DNA of 16,939 bases from Nitrospirota bacterium (GCA_016222925.1 JACRQB010000002.1:1-16939), one strand, 5' to 3'; counted from the first letter of the stretch, positions 6,453 through 13,934 are shown. The notes: a model not told the origin generated them from the sequence alone. Made by a program: numbers and translations.

Positions 6453-8003
6453 ATGAATCAAGTGAATTTTGAACACAAACCGCCTCGTGGAATGAGAAGA
6501 TGGATGGTTGCCGCAACCTTGTTAACGGTTGGGATCGTCATAGGCTTTGTGGTTGCTTCGGACCTCGGCTGGTTGCCTGCGGGACATGCGGTTCCCGATG
6601 CATCTTCCATTGCCCCGACGCTCCCCATCGCCAGACCCGTGTCGACGGCTCCTCAGCCGGTTTTGGGCGGGGGCAATCAAACATTCGTCGATATTGCCAA
6701 GTCGGTGAAACCGGCGGTGGTCAATATCTACGCGACTAAGAACGGACGTTCTGAAGGCTCCGGCACAGCGCCGTTTGATGACCCATTGTTTAGAAAGTTT
6801 TTCGGCGACGAGTTTTTTAAAAAGTTTGAACACCCGAAAGAACGAAAAGAGCGGGGGTTGGGGTCCGGCGTGATCGTTGAATCACACGGACTCATCATCA
6901 CCAACAATCATGTGGTCGGCAAGGCGGATGAAATCCGCGTCACCCTGTCGGATAAGCGCGAATTTAAGGCGAAGCTGATCGGGACCGATCCGAAGACCGA
7001 TGTGGCCGTCGTGAAGATCGACGCGACGGGGCTTCCGACCGTCGCCTGGGCCGATTCAGACAAACTGGAAGTCGGGGAGTTTGTCCTGGCCGTCGGGAAT
7101 CCGTTCGGACTGACACAGACCGTGACTTTGGGGATTGTCAGTGCCCTTGGCCGAGCCGCCGGTATTGCGGAGTACGAGGATTTTATCCAGACAGATGCGG
7201 CGATTAACCCCGGGAACTCAGGTGGAGCTCTGGTCAATGTGCGAGGTGAGCTGGTTGGAATCAATACGGCCATCTTCAGCCAGAGCGGCGGCAACATGGG
7301 GATCGGGTTTGCCGTGCCGAGCAATATGGCGCAGTCTATTATGGGGCAGCTGGTGCAGACGGGCAAAGTCGTTCGAGGGTGGCTCGGCGTCTCGATTCAA
7401 GAGCTCACACCGGAATTGGCTTCCCAGTTTGGAGTCACGGAGACAAAGGGTGTACTGGTCAGTGATGTGATGGACGACAGCCCGGCGAAAAAGGCCGGAT
7501 TCGAACGAGCCGACGTCATTATCGAGTATGACGGCAAGTCGATGGATTCACCAACCCATCTGCGCAATGCTGTGGCCCAGACTGCGGTCGGAAAGAAAGT
7601 TGTGGTTAAGCTTATCCGGGACAAGAAACCCAAGACCATTGACCTCACCATCGTTGAGCAGCCCAAGTCGATGTCACAAAACGGCGATGAAGACGGAGGG
7701 GATTCAGCCACGCCGACGGGAATACTCTCCAGTCTCGATGTGCGAGAGTTAACCGAAGAATTAGCTGGCCGGTATGGGCTCAAGTCCAGTGAACGGGGCG
7801 TGGTGATTGTTCGGGTCAAGCCCGGGAGCACGGCGGAAGAACTCGGAGTTCGTGAGGGAGATATCGTGCTCGAGGTAAATCGCCAAGCCGTCACGTCCGT
7901 GAAAACTTTTGAGCGAATCGCCGGAAAATTGCCGAAAGATCAAGCCGTCTTGCTGTTGTTGAAACGCCAGGGGCGGACGATCTATCTCACGCTTCGCCCG
8001 TGA
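6453..8003 (+). CDS. degP: DegP/MucD-type periplasmic serine protease with two PDZ domains
   Basis: A Do-like protease/chaperone of the S1C (HtrA) family, 516 residues, for quality control of misfolded envelope proteins. The N-terminus has basic residues then a hydrophobic span (about 17-36, MVAATLLTVGIVIGFVVA), acting as signal anchor or signal peptide, followed by a Pro/Ala-rich linker. The trypsin-like domain shows the triad His153 (TNNHVVG), Asp183 (DPKTDVAVVKI) and Ser256 (NPGNSGGAL; the usual Pro after GG is Ala). A charged LA-loop-like insert with FFGDEFFKKF lies at about 109-134. PDZ1 covers about 308-402, starting at GWLGVSIQELTP, and PDZ2 about 424-515. Length and domain order are normal, with no sign of an indel. 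It begins 36 bases after the broken aldolase gene with no strong ribosome site. DegP, DegQ and MucD cannot be separated from sequence alone. Confidence 0.92.
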   Translation: MNQVNFEHKPPRGMRRWMVAATLLTVGIVIGFVVASDLGWLPAGHAVPDASSIAPTLPIARPVSTAPQPVLGGGNQTFVDIAKSVKPAVVNIYATKNGRSEGSGTAPFDDPLFRKFFGDEFFKKFEHPKERKERGLGSGVIVESHGLIITNNHVVGKADEIRVTLSDKREFKAKLIGTDPKTDVAVVKIDATGLPTVAWADSDKLEVGEFVLAVGNPFGLTQTVTLGIVSALGRAAGIAEYEDFIQTDAAINPGNSGGALVNVRGELVGINTAIFSQSGGNMGIGFAVPSNMAQSIMGQLVQTGKVVRGWLGVSIQELTPELASQFGVTETKGVLVSDVMDDSPAKKAGFERADVIIEYDGKSMDSPTHLRNAVAQTAVGKKVVVKLIRDKKPKTIDLTIVEQPKSMSQNGDEDGGDSATPTGILSSLDVRELTEELAGRYGLKSSERGVVIVRVKPGSTAEELGVREGDIVLEVNRQAVTSVKTFERIAGKLPKDQAVLLLLKRQGRTIYLTLRP

Positions 8004-8058
8004 GCCAGTCGGTGGGCAGGCCGTCATATAGTGGCTGCAGAAATTCTAGACTCTTTAC

Positions 8059-8778
8059 GTGAGTAACCACACTGTGGCTCTCGTCCCTGCCGCTGGACGA
8101 GGTCTCCGCATGGGCGGCTCGGTGCCTAAACAATTTCTCGCCCTCGGTGGTGAACCGCTGGTGGTCCACTCGCTTCGTGTGCTTCAGCGCTCTCCCGTCA
8201 TCCACGAGATTATACTGGCTGTGCCAGAGGCCGACCTTGAGTATTGCCTCAACGACCTCGCCGTTCGATATGGCTTCTCAAAAATCACAAGGGTGGTCGC
8301 GGGTGGAAAGGAGCGCCAGGATTCGGTCCGGCATGCCCTTGAACACGTGCCGGTCGAGACGGATATCGTGGTCGTTCATGATGCGGTACGACCATTCCTG
8401 ACTCTGGATATGGTAGCTCATGTGGTTGAGGCGGCTCGCCGTGTGGGTGGGGCCATTGTGGCCCTGCCGATGCGTGATACTGTCAAGCAGGTTGGAAGCA
8501 ATCATCATATCGAACGAACGGTCGATCGAGGGCCGCTCTGGTTGGCACAGACGCCGCAGGCGTTCCGACGTGATCGATTATTGGACGCCCACCGGAAAGC
8601 TCATGCGGACGGTGTGCGCGCCACCGATGATGCATTCTTGTTCGAATGGGCAGGTCACCCAGTCGTGGTCGTGGAAGGGAGCGGAGAGAACATCAAGGTC
8701 ACGCGGCCTGAAGATATGGTGATCGGTGAGGCCATCTTGGCCTCCCGTCAGTCTGGACGCATGAAAGGGACAACATGA
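8059..8778 (+). CDS. ispD: 2-C-methyl-D-erythritol 4-phosphate cytidylyltransferase
   Basis: IspD (239 residues) couples CTP to methylerythritol 4-phosphate, the third step of the MEP isoprenoid pathway. The CTP-binding loop PAAGRGLRMG (10-19) with Arg17 and the PKQ motif with Lys24 are intact. Other family marks are GGKERQDSV (82-90), DAVRPF with Asp108, the segment AQTPQAFR, and a late TDDA. The start is GTG 8059, giving the expected VALVPAAG N-terminus; no strong Shine-Dalgarno is visible in the 55-base gap after degP. The last four bases overlap the ispF start (ATGA), so the two consecutive pathway enzymes are probably translationally coupled. No indel is seen relative to the family. Confidence 0.95.
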   Translation: MSNHTVALVPAAGRGLRMGGSVPKQFLALGGEPLVVHSLRVLQRSPVIHEIILAVPEADLEYCLNDLAVRYGFSKITRVVAGGKERQDSVRHALEHVPVETDIVVVHDAVRPFLTLDMVAHVVEAARRVGGAIVALPMRDTVKQVGSNHHIERTVDRGPLWLAQTPQAFRRDRLLDAHRKAHADGVRATDDAFLFEWAGHPVVVVEGSGENIKVTRPEDMVIGEAILASRQSGRMKGTT

Positions 8779-9260
8779 GCAAGGGATTTCGTATTGGGTA
8801 TGGCTATGATGTCCATCCATTGGGGCCAGGGCGTAAACTGATTCTTGGCGGGGTCGAAATTCCCCACAGCAAAGGGTTGGTTGGTCATTCTGACTCCGAT
8901 GTGCTGGTTCATGCCGTTTGCGATGCCTTGTTGGGCGCAATGGGAGAGGGAGATTTGGGCCGGCACTACCCCAGTTCGGACCCCAAGTACAAAGGAATCT
9001 CGAGTCTCAAGCTGTTGGAAGATGTCATGTCGAAGCTGACAGTGAAGGGGTATCGAGTGGGAAATATTGACACCGTGATCGTGGCTCAAGCGCCCCGCCT
9101 TGGGCCGCACCTCGCGGCGATGCAGAAGACCATGGCAGAAGCCGCCGGGATCCTCCCTGAGTCAGTCAATGTCAAGGTGAAGAGCGGAGAAGGGTTAGAT
9201 GCCGTGGGTCATGAGGAGAGCATGATCGCCCATGCGGTCTGTTTGATCGAGCCGATCTGA
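8775..9260 (+). CDS. ispF: 2-C-methyl-D-erythritol 2,4-cyclodiphosphate synthase
   Basis: IspF (161 residues, normal length) forms the cyclic diphosphate of the MEP pathway with release of CMP; the family is trimeric. The metal site is present as GYDVHPL (Asp12, His14) and GHSDSDVLVHA (His46). GDLGRHYPSSDPKYK is the usual diphosphate loop. Towards the C-terminus the segment that in E. coli reads VKATTTEKLG is VKVKSGEGLD here, keeping the Glu but lacking the Thr pair. The following GRGEG is GHEES, so the usual Arg is His. Variants with EGLDAVG exist in some phyla, to my recollection, so I take the gene as functional but mark the Arg-to-His change. The start overlaps ispD by four bases. Confidence 0.95.
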   Translation: MSKGFRIGYGYDVHPLGPGRKLILGGVEIPHSKGLVGHSDSDVLVHAVCDALLGAMGEGDLGRHYPSSDPKYKGISSLKLLEDVMSKLTVKGYRVGNIDTVIVAQAPRLGPHLAAMQKTMAEAAGILPESVNVKVKSGEGLDAVGHEESMIAHAVCLIEPI

Positions 9261-9280
9261 GGTCGTAGGATATACTGCTG

Positions 9281-9931
9281 ATGCTGGCGCACATTACACA
9301 AGACCTCAAGGCGGTCTTTGATCGAGATCCGGCGGCCACGAGCAAGCTGGAAGTGATCCTGACCTATGCAGGGTTCCATGCATTGCTGACCTACCGCGTT
9401 GCTCATTGGCTAAAGGGACATGGCGTTCCAGTCCTGCCACGTGTGATTTCGCAGTTAGCCCGATGGCTAACCGGTATAGAAATCCATCCATCCGCGAAAA
9501 TTGGAAGTGGTTTCTTCATCGACCATGGAATGGGAGTGGTGGTTGGAGAGACTGCAGAGATCGGCGATTTCGTGACGTTGTTTCAGGGTGTCACCTTGGG
9601 TGGGACAGGGAAAGAGCGTGGGAAGCGGCACCCCACACTTGGGAATCATGTGGTGGTGGGCGCCGGCGCCAAGATCTTGGGGGGAATCACGATAGGCGAT
9701 AATGTGAAGATTGGAGCCAATTCGGTCGTGTTGAAAAATGTTCCCCCCAATTCGACGGTCATCGGCGTGCCTGGCCGCGTGATCAAGTCCCTGGGTGAAC
9801 GCCTGCCGGATGCGACGATGGACCAAGTTGATCTGCCAGACCCCATCAGCGACCGCTTTTTGGCTCTTGAGCAGGAATTGATCGACCTCCGAAAAAGACT
9901 CGAAAATCCTGATGAGAAGTCTAATCCGTAA
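9281..9931 (+). CDS. cysE: Serine O-acetyltransferase
   Basis: A left-handed beta-helix serine acetyltransferase (216 residues) that makes O-acetylserine from serine and acetyl-CoA, the first step of cysteine synthesis. It has the short N-terminal helical domain typical of the EpsC/Gram-positive-style subfamily (DPAATSKLEVILTYAGFHAL). Hexapeptide repeats follow from about residue 66 (IEIHPSAKIGSGFFIDHG). His82 in IDHGMGVVVGET corresponds to the catalytic His158 of E. coli CysE. KRHPTLG (115-121) and VIGVPGRV are further family marks. A coiled tail (FLALEQELIDLRKRLE) ends the protein, in the position of the usual C-terminal regulatory tail. AGGA lies about 10 bases before ATG 9281. The 3' half is overlapped on the other strand by the run-on of the psiF frame. 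Confidence 0.93.
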   Translation: MLAHITQDLKAVFDRDPAATSKLEVILTYAGFHALLTYRVAHWLKGHGVPVLPRVISQLARWLTGIEIHPSAKIGSGFFIDHGMGVVVGETAEIGDFVTLFQGVTLGGTGKERGKRHPTLGNHVVVGAGAKILGGITIGDNVKIGANSVVLKNVPPNSTVIGVPGRVIKSLGERLPDATMDQVDLPDPISDRFLALEQELIDLRKRLENPDEKSNP

Positions 9932-10146
9932 CCGTTACCTCCGCTTTTCTCCGACTTGGCGGAGAGACAGTCCTTCATAAACTCCTTCCGCTCGTCTCCC
10001 TTTCCTTCGCCAAACCCCTTCGCGTTCGCCCGCTCGTTGCAGGCCTTCATCTTGTTCTGCTGTTGAGGTGCGGCGACGGCGAATGGAGTCGTTCCAAGGC
10101 TAACCATGAACAAGGCAACTGTGATCACACGTAGCGCTGTCGACAT
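9646..10146 (-). CDS. psiF: PsiF-repeat exported protein, probable stop lost at the 3' end
   Basis: The start is ATG at 10146 with an excellent AGGAGA 7 bases upstream. Residues 1-26 form a signal peptide (RVITVALFMVSLGTTPFAVAA). The mature part is one PsiF repeat: QQNKMKACNERANAKG, then KGDERKEFMKDCLSA, with the two conserved cysteines. PsiF is known in E. coli as a phosphate-starvation-inducible protein of unknown function, presumably periplasmic. The family normally ends a few residues after CLSA, about base 9950. Here the frame stays open and runs about 100 codons antisense through the end of cysE to 9646, a tail with no family counterpart. The original stop may be lost or shifted; a TAA exists in another frame at about 9935. 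I trust the start and the first 65 residues, not the 3' end. It diverges from the PEP mutase gene. Confidence 0.65.
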   Translation of the reverse strand: MSTALRVITVALFMVSLGTTPFAVAAPQQQNKMKACNERANAKGFGEGKGDERKEFMKDCLSAKSEKSGGNGYGLDFSSGFSSLFRRSINSCSRAKKRSLMGSGRSTWSIVASGRRSPRDLITRPGTPMTVELGGTFFNTTELAPIFTLSPIVIPPKILAPAPTTT

Positions 10147-10173
10147 ACCAATTCTCCTTTATGATGAGAGGTG

Positions 10174-10197
10174 AGATGCATGTCTGAGCGTGCATCT
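10174..10197 (-). promoter_or_regulatory. Perfect 7-bp inverted repeat upstream of psiF
   Basis: AGATGCA (10174-10180) and TGCATCT (10191-10197) form a perfect inverted repeat with a 10-base spacer, 28 bases before the psiF start. Read on the minus strand, TTTTGCTAAGAT across its upstream arm resembles an extended -10 (TG-n-TAAGAT, 10204-10193), so the repeat could be an operator over a promoter or a 5'-UTR hairpin. A separate perfect palindrome AGTACGTACT lies at 10207-10216. The rest of the 10216-10430 spacer shows no clear structure except the GGAAGG ribosome site before 10431. Confidence 0.35.
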
Positions 10198-10430
10198 TAG
10201 CAAAACAGTACGTACTTGTCTGTTAGGAGAGACTCGGGCCTGTTGGTCGTCACCGATTCATGGGCGAAGAGAGCCTGTGTAGGACGATAGCCACTGAGAA
10301 CGAAGTTACGGCTTGGCGCTCAACAAGACAGGATGATTTCTTCGGAGGAAAAGGATATTCTCTGAAGGGAATCAATACATCGCAGCGGTATCCATCTTGA
10401 CTTGTGTAGGTAGGAAGAGGGAAGGAATCT

Positions 10431-10862
10431 ATGAGCTCAACCCCAGGCATGACACCATCGAGCCAATTTAGGAAGCTCCTCTTGTCTGAGCAGCTGGAAT
10501 TCATCTGCGAAGCTCATAACGGCCTGAGTGCAAAGATCGTTCAGGAAGCCGGCTTTAAAGGTATTTGGGCCAGCGGCCTTTCCATCTCAGCCCAATTTGG
10601 CGTCCGTGATAACAACGAAGCCAGCTGGACTCAAGTTCTGGATAATCTGGAATTCATGTCCGATGCGGTCACGATTCCCATTCTCCTCGATGGCGATACA
10701 GGGTACGGCAACTTCAATAACATGCAGCGGCTGGTCCGCAAGCTGGAGCAGCGACGTATCGCCGCGGTTTGCATCGAAGACAAGCTGTTGGGGGTTGGCG
10801 GAAGCCCTTCGCCGAGCCGAGGCCTATCGTCAGGCAGGCGCAGACGGCATCCTCATTCATAG
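10431..10862 (+). pseudogene. pepM: Phosphoenolpyruvate mutase, N-terminal fragment (frame broken)
   Basis: ATG 10431 follows a good GGAAGG site. The fragment is clearly PEP phosphonomutase: EAHNGLSAKIVQEAGF, then IWASGLSISA, DNNEASWTQVL, ILLDGDTGYGN (catalytic metal-site aspartates) and CIEDKL. PepM converts PEP to phosphonopyruvate, the entry step of nearly all phosphonate synthesis. Homology stops at the Leu after EDK (about 10787); the following codons are out of frame and stop at 10860-10862. The segment that should follow, with the PKTNS loop and the conserved Arg of VVARxEA, is absent from every frame, a loss of about 46 residues plus a shift. In the mussel enzyme this region supplies Lys120, Asn122, Ser123 and Arg159, so activity is not expected from the sequence as written. 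Confidence 0.85.
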
Positions 10863-11919
10863 TGCGCTGTCGGTGCCGGATGAAATCCTGTCGTTCAAGC
10901 AGGAATGGAGCAATCGATGTCCGGTTGTGATTGTGCCGACCAAATATTACGCCACGCCCACCGACGTGTTTCGGCAGCATGGGTTCTCAATGGTTATTTG
11001 GGCCAATCATATGCTCCGAACCGCCGTGGCCGCCATGCAGAAAACCGCGCGGACCTTGAAGGAGCAGCAACATCTGCTCTCCATTGAAGACAAGGTTGCG
11101 CCGGTTTCAGAAATCTTCAGGCTGCAAAATGCCGCAGAATTACAAGATGCCGAAGACCGCTATCTTCCTCGTGGTGCAGAAAATACCAGCGCCATCGTGT
11201 TGGCGGCTTCCCGTGGGGAGGAGCTTCGTGAGCTGACCGAGCACCAACCCAAGACCATGGTGAGCATTCAGGGCACGCCGATCTTGGCCCATATCGTGGA
11301 CGCCTATAACGCCGTGGGGATCAAGGACATCACCGTCGTTCGTGGTTATAAAAAGGAGGCGGTGACGCTGCCCAACCTGACCTATTTGGATAACGATGAC
11401 TTTGCCGATACCGGCGAGTTGGATTCACTGGATAAAGCAGTGCGTACCCGGAAAGGGTTGGGGAAGGATCTGATCATTTCGTATGGCGACGTGCTGTTCA
11501 ATACGTACATTCCTCAGGCCCTGTGTCAGGAAAAAGATGACTTTGTCGTCTTTGTAGACAGCGATTGGCAGAACCAGAGCAGCTATGCCCGTCTGGGCGG
11601 CTTTGCCGAATGCACGCTGCCGAATTCAAGGAAAGCCTTCAACGCCAAGATCTATCTTAAACAATTAGGGAATCTGGCACCTCAAGAAAGCATCCACGGA
11701 GTCTGGATGGGGTTTCTCAAAGTGTCTCCCGCCGGAACCGTCCACCTTCAGGCGATCCTCGCTGAGATGGTAGCGGATCCAGCGAATCGCAAAGCCGGCA
11801 TTCCCGTTCTATTGCAAGAACTGTTGAAGCGGCAACTCTCTGTTCGTGTGCTCTATACGGTCGGCCACTGGCTTGATATCAACAGCCTTGATGATGTGGT
11901 TCAGGCAGGCAATTTTTGA
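10789..11919 (+). pseudogene. pepM: PEP mutase C-terminal part fused to a nucleotidyltransferase
   Basis: Homology resumes in a second frame at 10789 with WGLAEALRRAEAYRQAGAD (that frame is open from 10528, but its upstream part is a shadow). The PepM barrel finishes with ILIHSALSVPDEI, IVPTKYYATPTDVF and IWANHMLR, then a linker (EDKVAPVSEIFRLQ). From about 11190 a GT-A/NTP-transferase domain follows: SAIVLAASRGEELRELT, PKTMVSIQGTPILAHIVDAY, later ISYGDVLF, FVVFVDSDW and WLDINSLDD. PepM-nucleotidyltransferase fusions are known. The transferase is thought to attach CMP to a phosphonate such as 2-aminoethylphosphonate, for transfer to glycans or lipids. The nucleotide loop is odd: family loops read about GxGxRL, here SRGEEL. 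No decarboxylase or transaminase gene lies nearby. The next gene, truA, is convergent with a 12-base gap. Confidence 0.85.
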
Positions 11920-11931
11920 CCCTTCGCGCAC

Positions 11932-12669
11932 TCACTCGTAATCCACCCGCACCAAAAAAAGCCCCTGTGGGGGAGCTGTTTTCCCGGCTGCTGAACGATC
12001 TCGTGCATCGAGAATCTGCCTGAGCCTGTCCGGCTGGCGTCTGTGCAAGCCGACCTCCGCAAGGGTGCCGACGATCGAACGGATCATCTGTTTCAGGAAA
12101 CGGTCGGCATAGGCTTCGATTCGCAGCCGGTCGCCTTCCCGGAAGACCGTGAATTGTTGCAGATGACAAATGGGATCGTCGTTGTCGGTGGGCTGGGTCT
12201 GGAACGAAGAAAAATCGTGCGAGCCGATCAGGGCCAGTCCTGCCTGATTCATTGCCGCGTCGTCAAGAGGCTGATGGATATGCCAGCAATAGTCACGCTC
12301 AACGGCCGGACGTTCCGGGCGATTCAGAATACGGTATTCATACAGTTTGCCCTTGGCTGAATATCTCGCATGGAATGTGTTCGGCATGAGCGCAACTGAT
12401 CGCACCACGATGCTCTTCGGGAGATGGGCGTTCAGCGCCCTGGTCCATCCCCGGGGCGTCATGTCACGGTCGATACGGAAACTCGCCACTTGCCCCAGCG
12501 CGTGCACTCCTGCATCGGTGCGTCCGGCTCCGATGACCGGTGTGGTGATTTGAGTGACGCCTGCAATGGCCGCTTCGAGGGCTGCTTGAACCGTTGGCTG
12601 GTCGGGCTGACGTTGCCAGCCTGCGTAGGCCGTGCCGTCATATTCGAGAGTCAGTTTGACGATAGGCAT
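11932..12669 (-). CDS. truA: tRNA pseudouridine(38-40) synthase
   Basis: TruA (245 residues, normal length) isomerises uridines 38-40 in the anticodon stem-loop of many tRNAs. It begins LTLEYDGTAYAGWQRQ. The catalytic aspartate is Asp52 in GAGRTDAGVHALGQ. FHARYSAKGKLYEYRI and FLKQMIRSIVGTL are the other standard motifs, and it ends in RVDYE. ATG 12669 lies 30 bases after the end of the amidase gene, so the two minus-strand genes probably share a transcript. No clear ribosome site is visible. The end is convergent with the PEP mutase fusion. No indel is seen. Confidence 0.95.
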   Translation of the reverse strand: MPIVKLTLEYDGTAYAGWQRQPDQPTVQAALEAAIAGVTQITTPVIGAGRTDAGVHALGQVASFRIDRDMTPRGWTRALNAHLPKSIVVRSVALMPNTFHARYSAKGKLYEYRILNRPERPAVERDYCWHIHQPLDDAAMNQAGLALIGSHDFSSFQTQPTDNDDPICHLQQFTVFREGDRLRIEAYADRFLKQMIRSIVGTLAEVGLHRRQPDRLRQILDARDRSAAGKTAPPQGLFLVRVDYE

Positions 12670-12699
12670 GCAACACGTGGATGACGATGAGCGAGACGA

Positions 12700-13767
12700 T
12701 CAGCGGATGTCCGGTCGATTATTGGTCAGGAACGAAACGATACCATGATAGAGGGATTGAGCGACATCGCGGACGAACGCCGGTTTTCTGAGGAGATCTT
12801 CCTCGTCGGGGTTTGAAATATAGGCGATCTCGGCCAGGATGCTGGGCATGCTCGTAAACCTCAAGACATAAAATGGTGCTGTCTTGACGCCATGGTCGTT
12901 GACCACGTATGGCCCGTTCATCTGGGAGACCATGGCTTCTTTCGCGTTCCACGCAAGCTCCAGGGACTCCTCGATTTTCTTCGCCGTTAACAGATCTGCC
13001 ACGAGGTATTCCCATCCGACCCCGGTGTTGATGATCGGGGTGCCGTTCTCCCGCGCGGCGACCTCAAGTGCTCGCTGATCCTTGGCCTCCCCGAAGTGAT
13101 AGATTTCAATTCCTTTGACTATGCGTGACGGATGCGAATTGACATGGATGGAGACGAAGAGATCGGCTTCGTTGCTGTTCGCAAACCTGGCCCGATCTTC
13201 CAACTCAATAAACACATCACGGTCTCGGGTCATCAATACACGCACGCCGGGCTGCTTTCTTAGAAGTTCACGAAGCTGGAGCCCTACCTTGAGGGTAATA
13301 TCCTTCTCCTCGGTTCTTTGGATCCCCCGTGCGCCCGGATCTTTTCCCCCATGGCCGGGATCGATCACGATGGTTGTGTATCCCTTAGCGCGCGGCGTGA
13401 CGGGTTGGGAGGCGGAAGAAGCTGCCCGCTGAGAGACTTCTCGTGGGTCAAGCGCGGAAGGAGGGACTGGAGCGTTGGGTGGAGTCACATCAATGACCAA
13501 GCGAGGCGGATGGGATAGCGTGAAGTGCTTATAGGCCCGGAACGCTGTGATTGGAAGAGACACCGCGACAGCATGCGAGGGCAGTTGAGTGACCATGAAG
13601 GGTGATGGGATGGTCCCGTTCGTAGCTTTCGTTTGCGCTGGTTGGCTGAGCCATGTGTTGGGAAGGGCGAGGACCACGCGACTTGGATTGGTCGCTCGTT
13701 GCTCGATGACCGTCGTGTGACGATCGAGATCCAACACGAGTCTGCTTCTCTCCGGGCTCGTCATCAC
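12700..13767 (-). CDS. amiC: N-acetylmuramoyl-L-alanine amidase with AMIN domain, N-terminus apparently truncated
   Basis: An Amidase_3 (AmiC-type) zinc amidase that cleaves the lactyl-peptide bond of peptidoglycan in the periplasm. An AMIN domain covers about residues 1-95 (MTSPERSRLVLDLD, then PPRLVIDV), followed by a Pro/Ser-rich linker. The catalytic domain starts with IVIDPGHGGKDPGA (His139). It continues with RTEEKD (Glu153/154), SIHVNSHP (His208) and LAEIAYISNPDEE (Glu313), giving the full zinc site. The first usable start is GTG 13767 (ATG at 13764 is next). The frame is open upstream for about 30 more codons, reading YERFDCVRNFRV into the AMIN strand, but has no start codon and no signal peptide. 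Such enzymes need export. An ATG at 13807 in a neighbouring frame begins MHIRTLRLR, which looks like a signal-peptide n-region, so a short deletion may have removed the hydrophobic core. Numbering is from GTG 13767. Confidence 0.87.
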   Translation of the reverse strand: MMTSPERSRLVLDLDRHTTVIEQRATNPSRVVLALPNTWLSQPAQTKATNGTIPSPFMVTQLPSHAVAVSLPITAFRAYKHFTLSHPPRLVIDVTPPNAPVPPSALDPREVSQRAASSASQPVTPRAKGYTTIVIDPGHGGKDPGARGIQRTEEKDITLKVGLQLRELLRKQPGVRVLMTRDRDVFIELEDRARFANSNEADLFVSIHVNSHPSRIVKGIEIYHFGEAKDQRALEVAARENGTPIINTGVGWEYLVADLLTAKKIEESLELAWNAKEAMVSQMNGPYVVNDHGVKTAPFYVLRFTSMPSILAEIAYISNPDEEDLLRKPAFVRDVAQSLYHGIVSFLTNNRPDIR

Positions 13768-13837
13768 ACGGAAATTGCGAACGCAGTCGAAGCGTTCGTA
13801 TATGCATGGGCCTTTTGTCGGTAGAAGACAATGGGAA

Positions 13838-13867
13838 ACTATTCTCAGATGTCCGTCGCCTTGTCAA
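13838..13867 (-). promoter_or_regulatory. Probable sigma-70 promoter of the amidase-truA unit
   Basis: On the minus strand a perfect TTGACA (13867-13862) is followed after 18 bases by AATAGT (13843-13838, 4 of 6 to TATAAT). Transcription would start near 13831, upstream of both the ATG at 13807 and the GTG at 13767. The consensus -35 makes this the best promoter in the window. It lies back-to-back with the plus-strand NYN gene. Confidence 0.5.
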
Positions 13868-13910
13868 GAATTACACCAGTTAGCCAGGCGGAATTCGGAT
13901 TGACTGCGGG

Positions 13911-13932
13911 CTCACGACCGCGATAGCGTGAG
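13911..13932 (+). promoter_or_regulatory. Inverted repeat covering the translation start region of the NYN gene
   Basis: CTCACG (13911-13916) pairs with CGTGAG (13927-13932), a 6-bp stem with a 10-base loop whose right arm ends 2 bases before ATG 13935. TTGACT at 13900-13905 could be a -35 for this gene, but no good -10 follows. If transcribed, the hairpin would mask the only weak Shine-Dalgarno-like bases (GTGAG). Confidence 0.3.
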
Positions 13933-13934
13933 AC

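Noticed and set aside
9948..9965. TCTCCG-ACTTGG-CGGAGA hairpin after cysE
   Set aside because: A 6-bp stem with no T run on either strand, and it overlaps the psiF coding frame; not convincing as a terminator.
10528..10788. Open frame upstream of the PEP mutase C-terminal fragment
   Set aside because: It is only the shifted frame over the PEP mutase N-terminal region; the protein there has no family resemblance, while the 10431 frame does.
11944..11975. CCCC-ACA-GGGG followed by seven T on the minus strand, like an intrinsic terminator
   Set aside because: It lies inside the truA coding region 5' of the stop codon (codons for PPQGLFL), and the stem is only 4 bp. On the plus strand the poly-A is on the wrong side to terminate the PEP mutase transcript.
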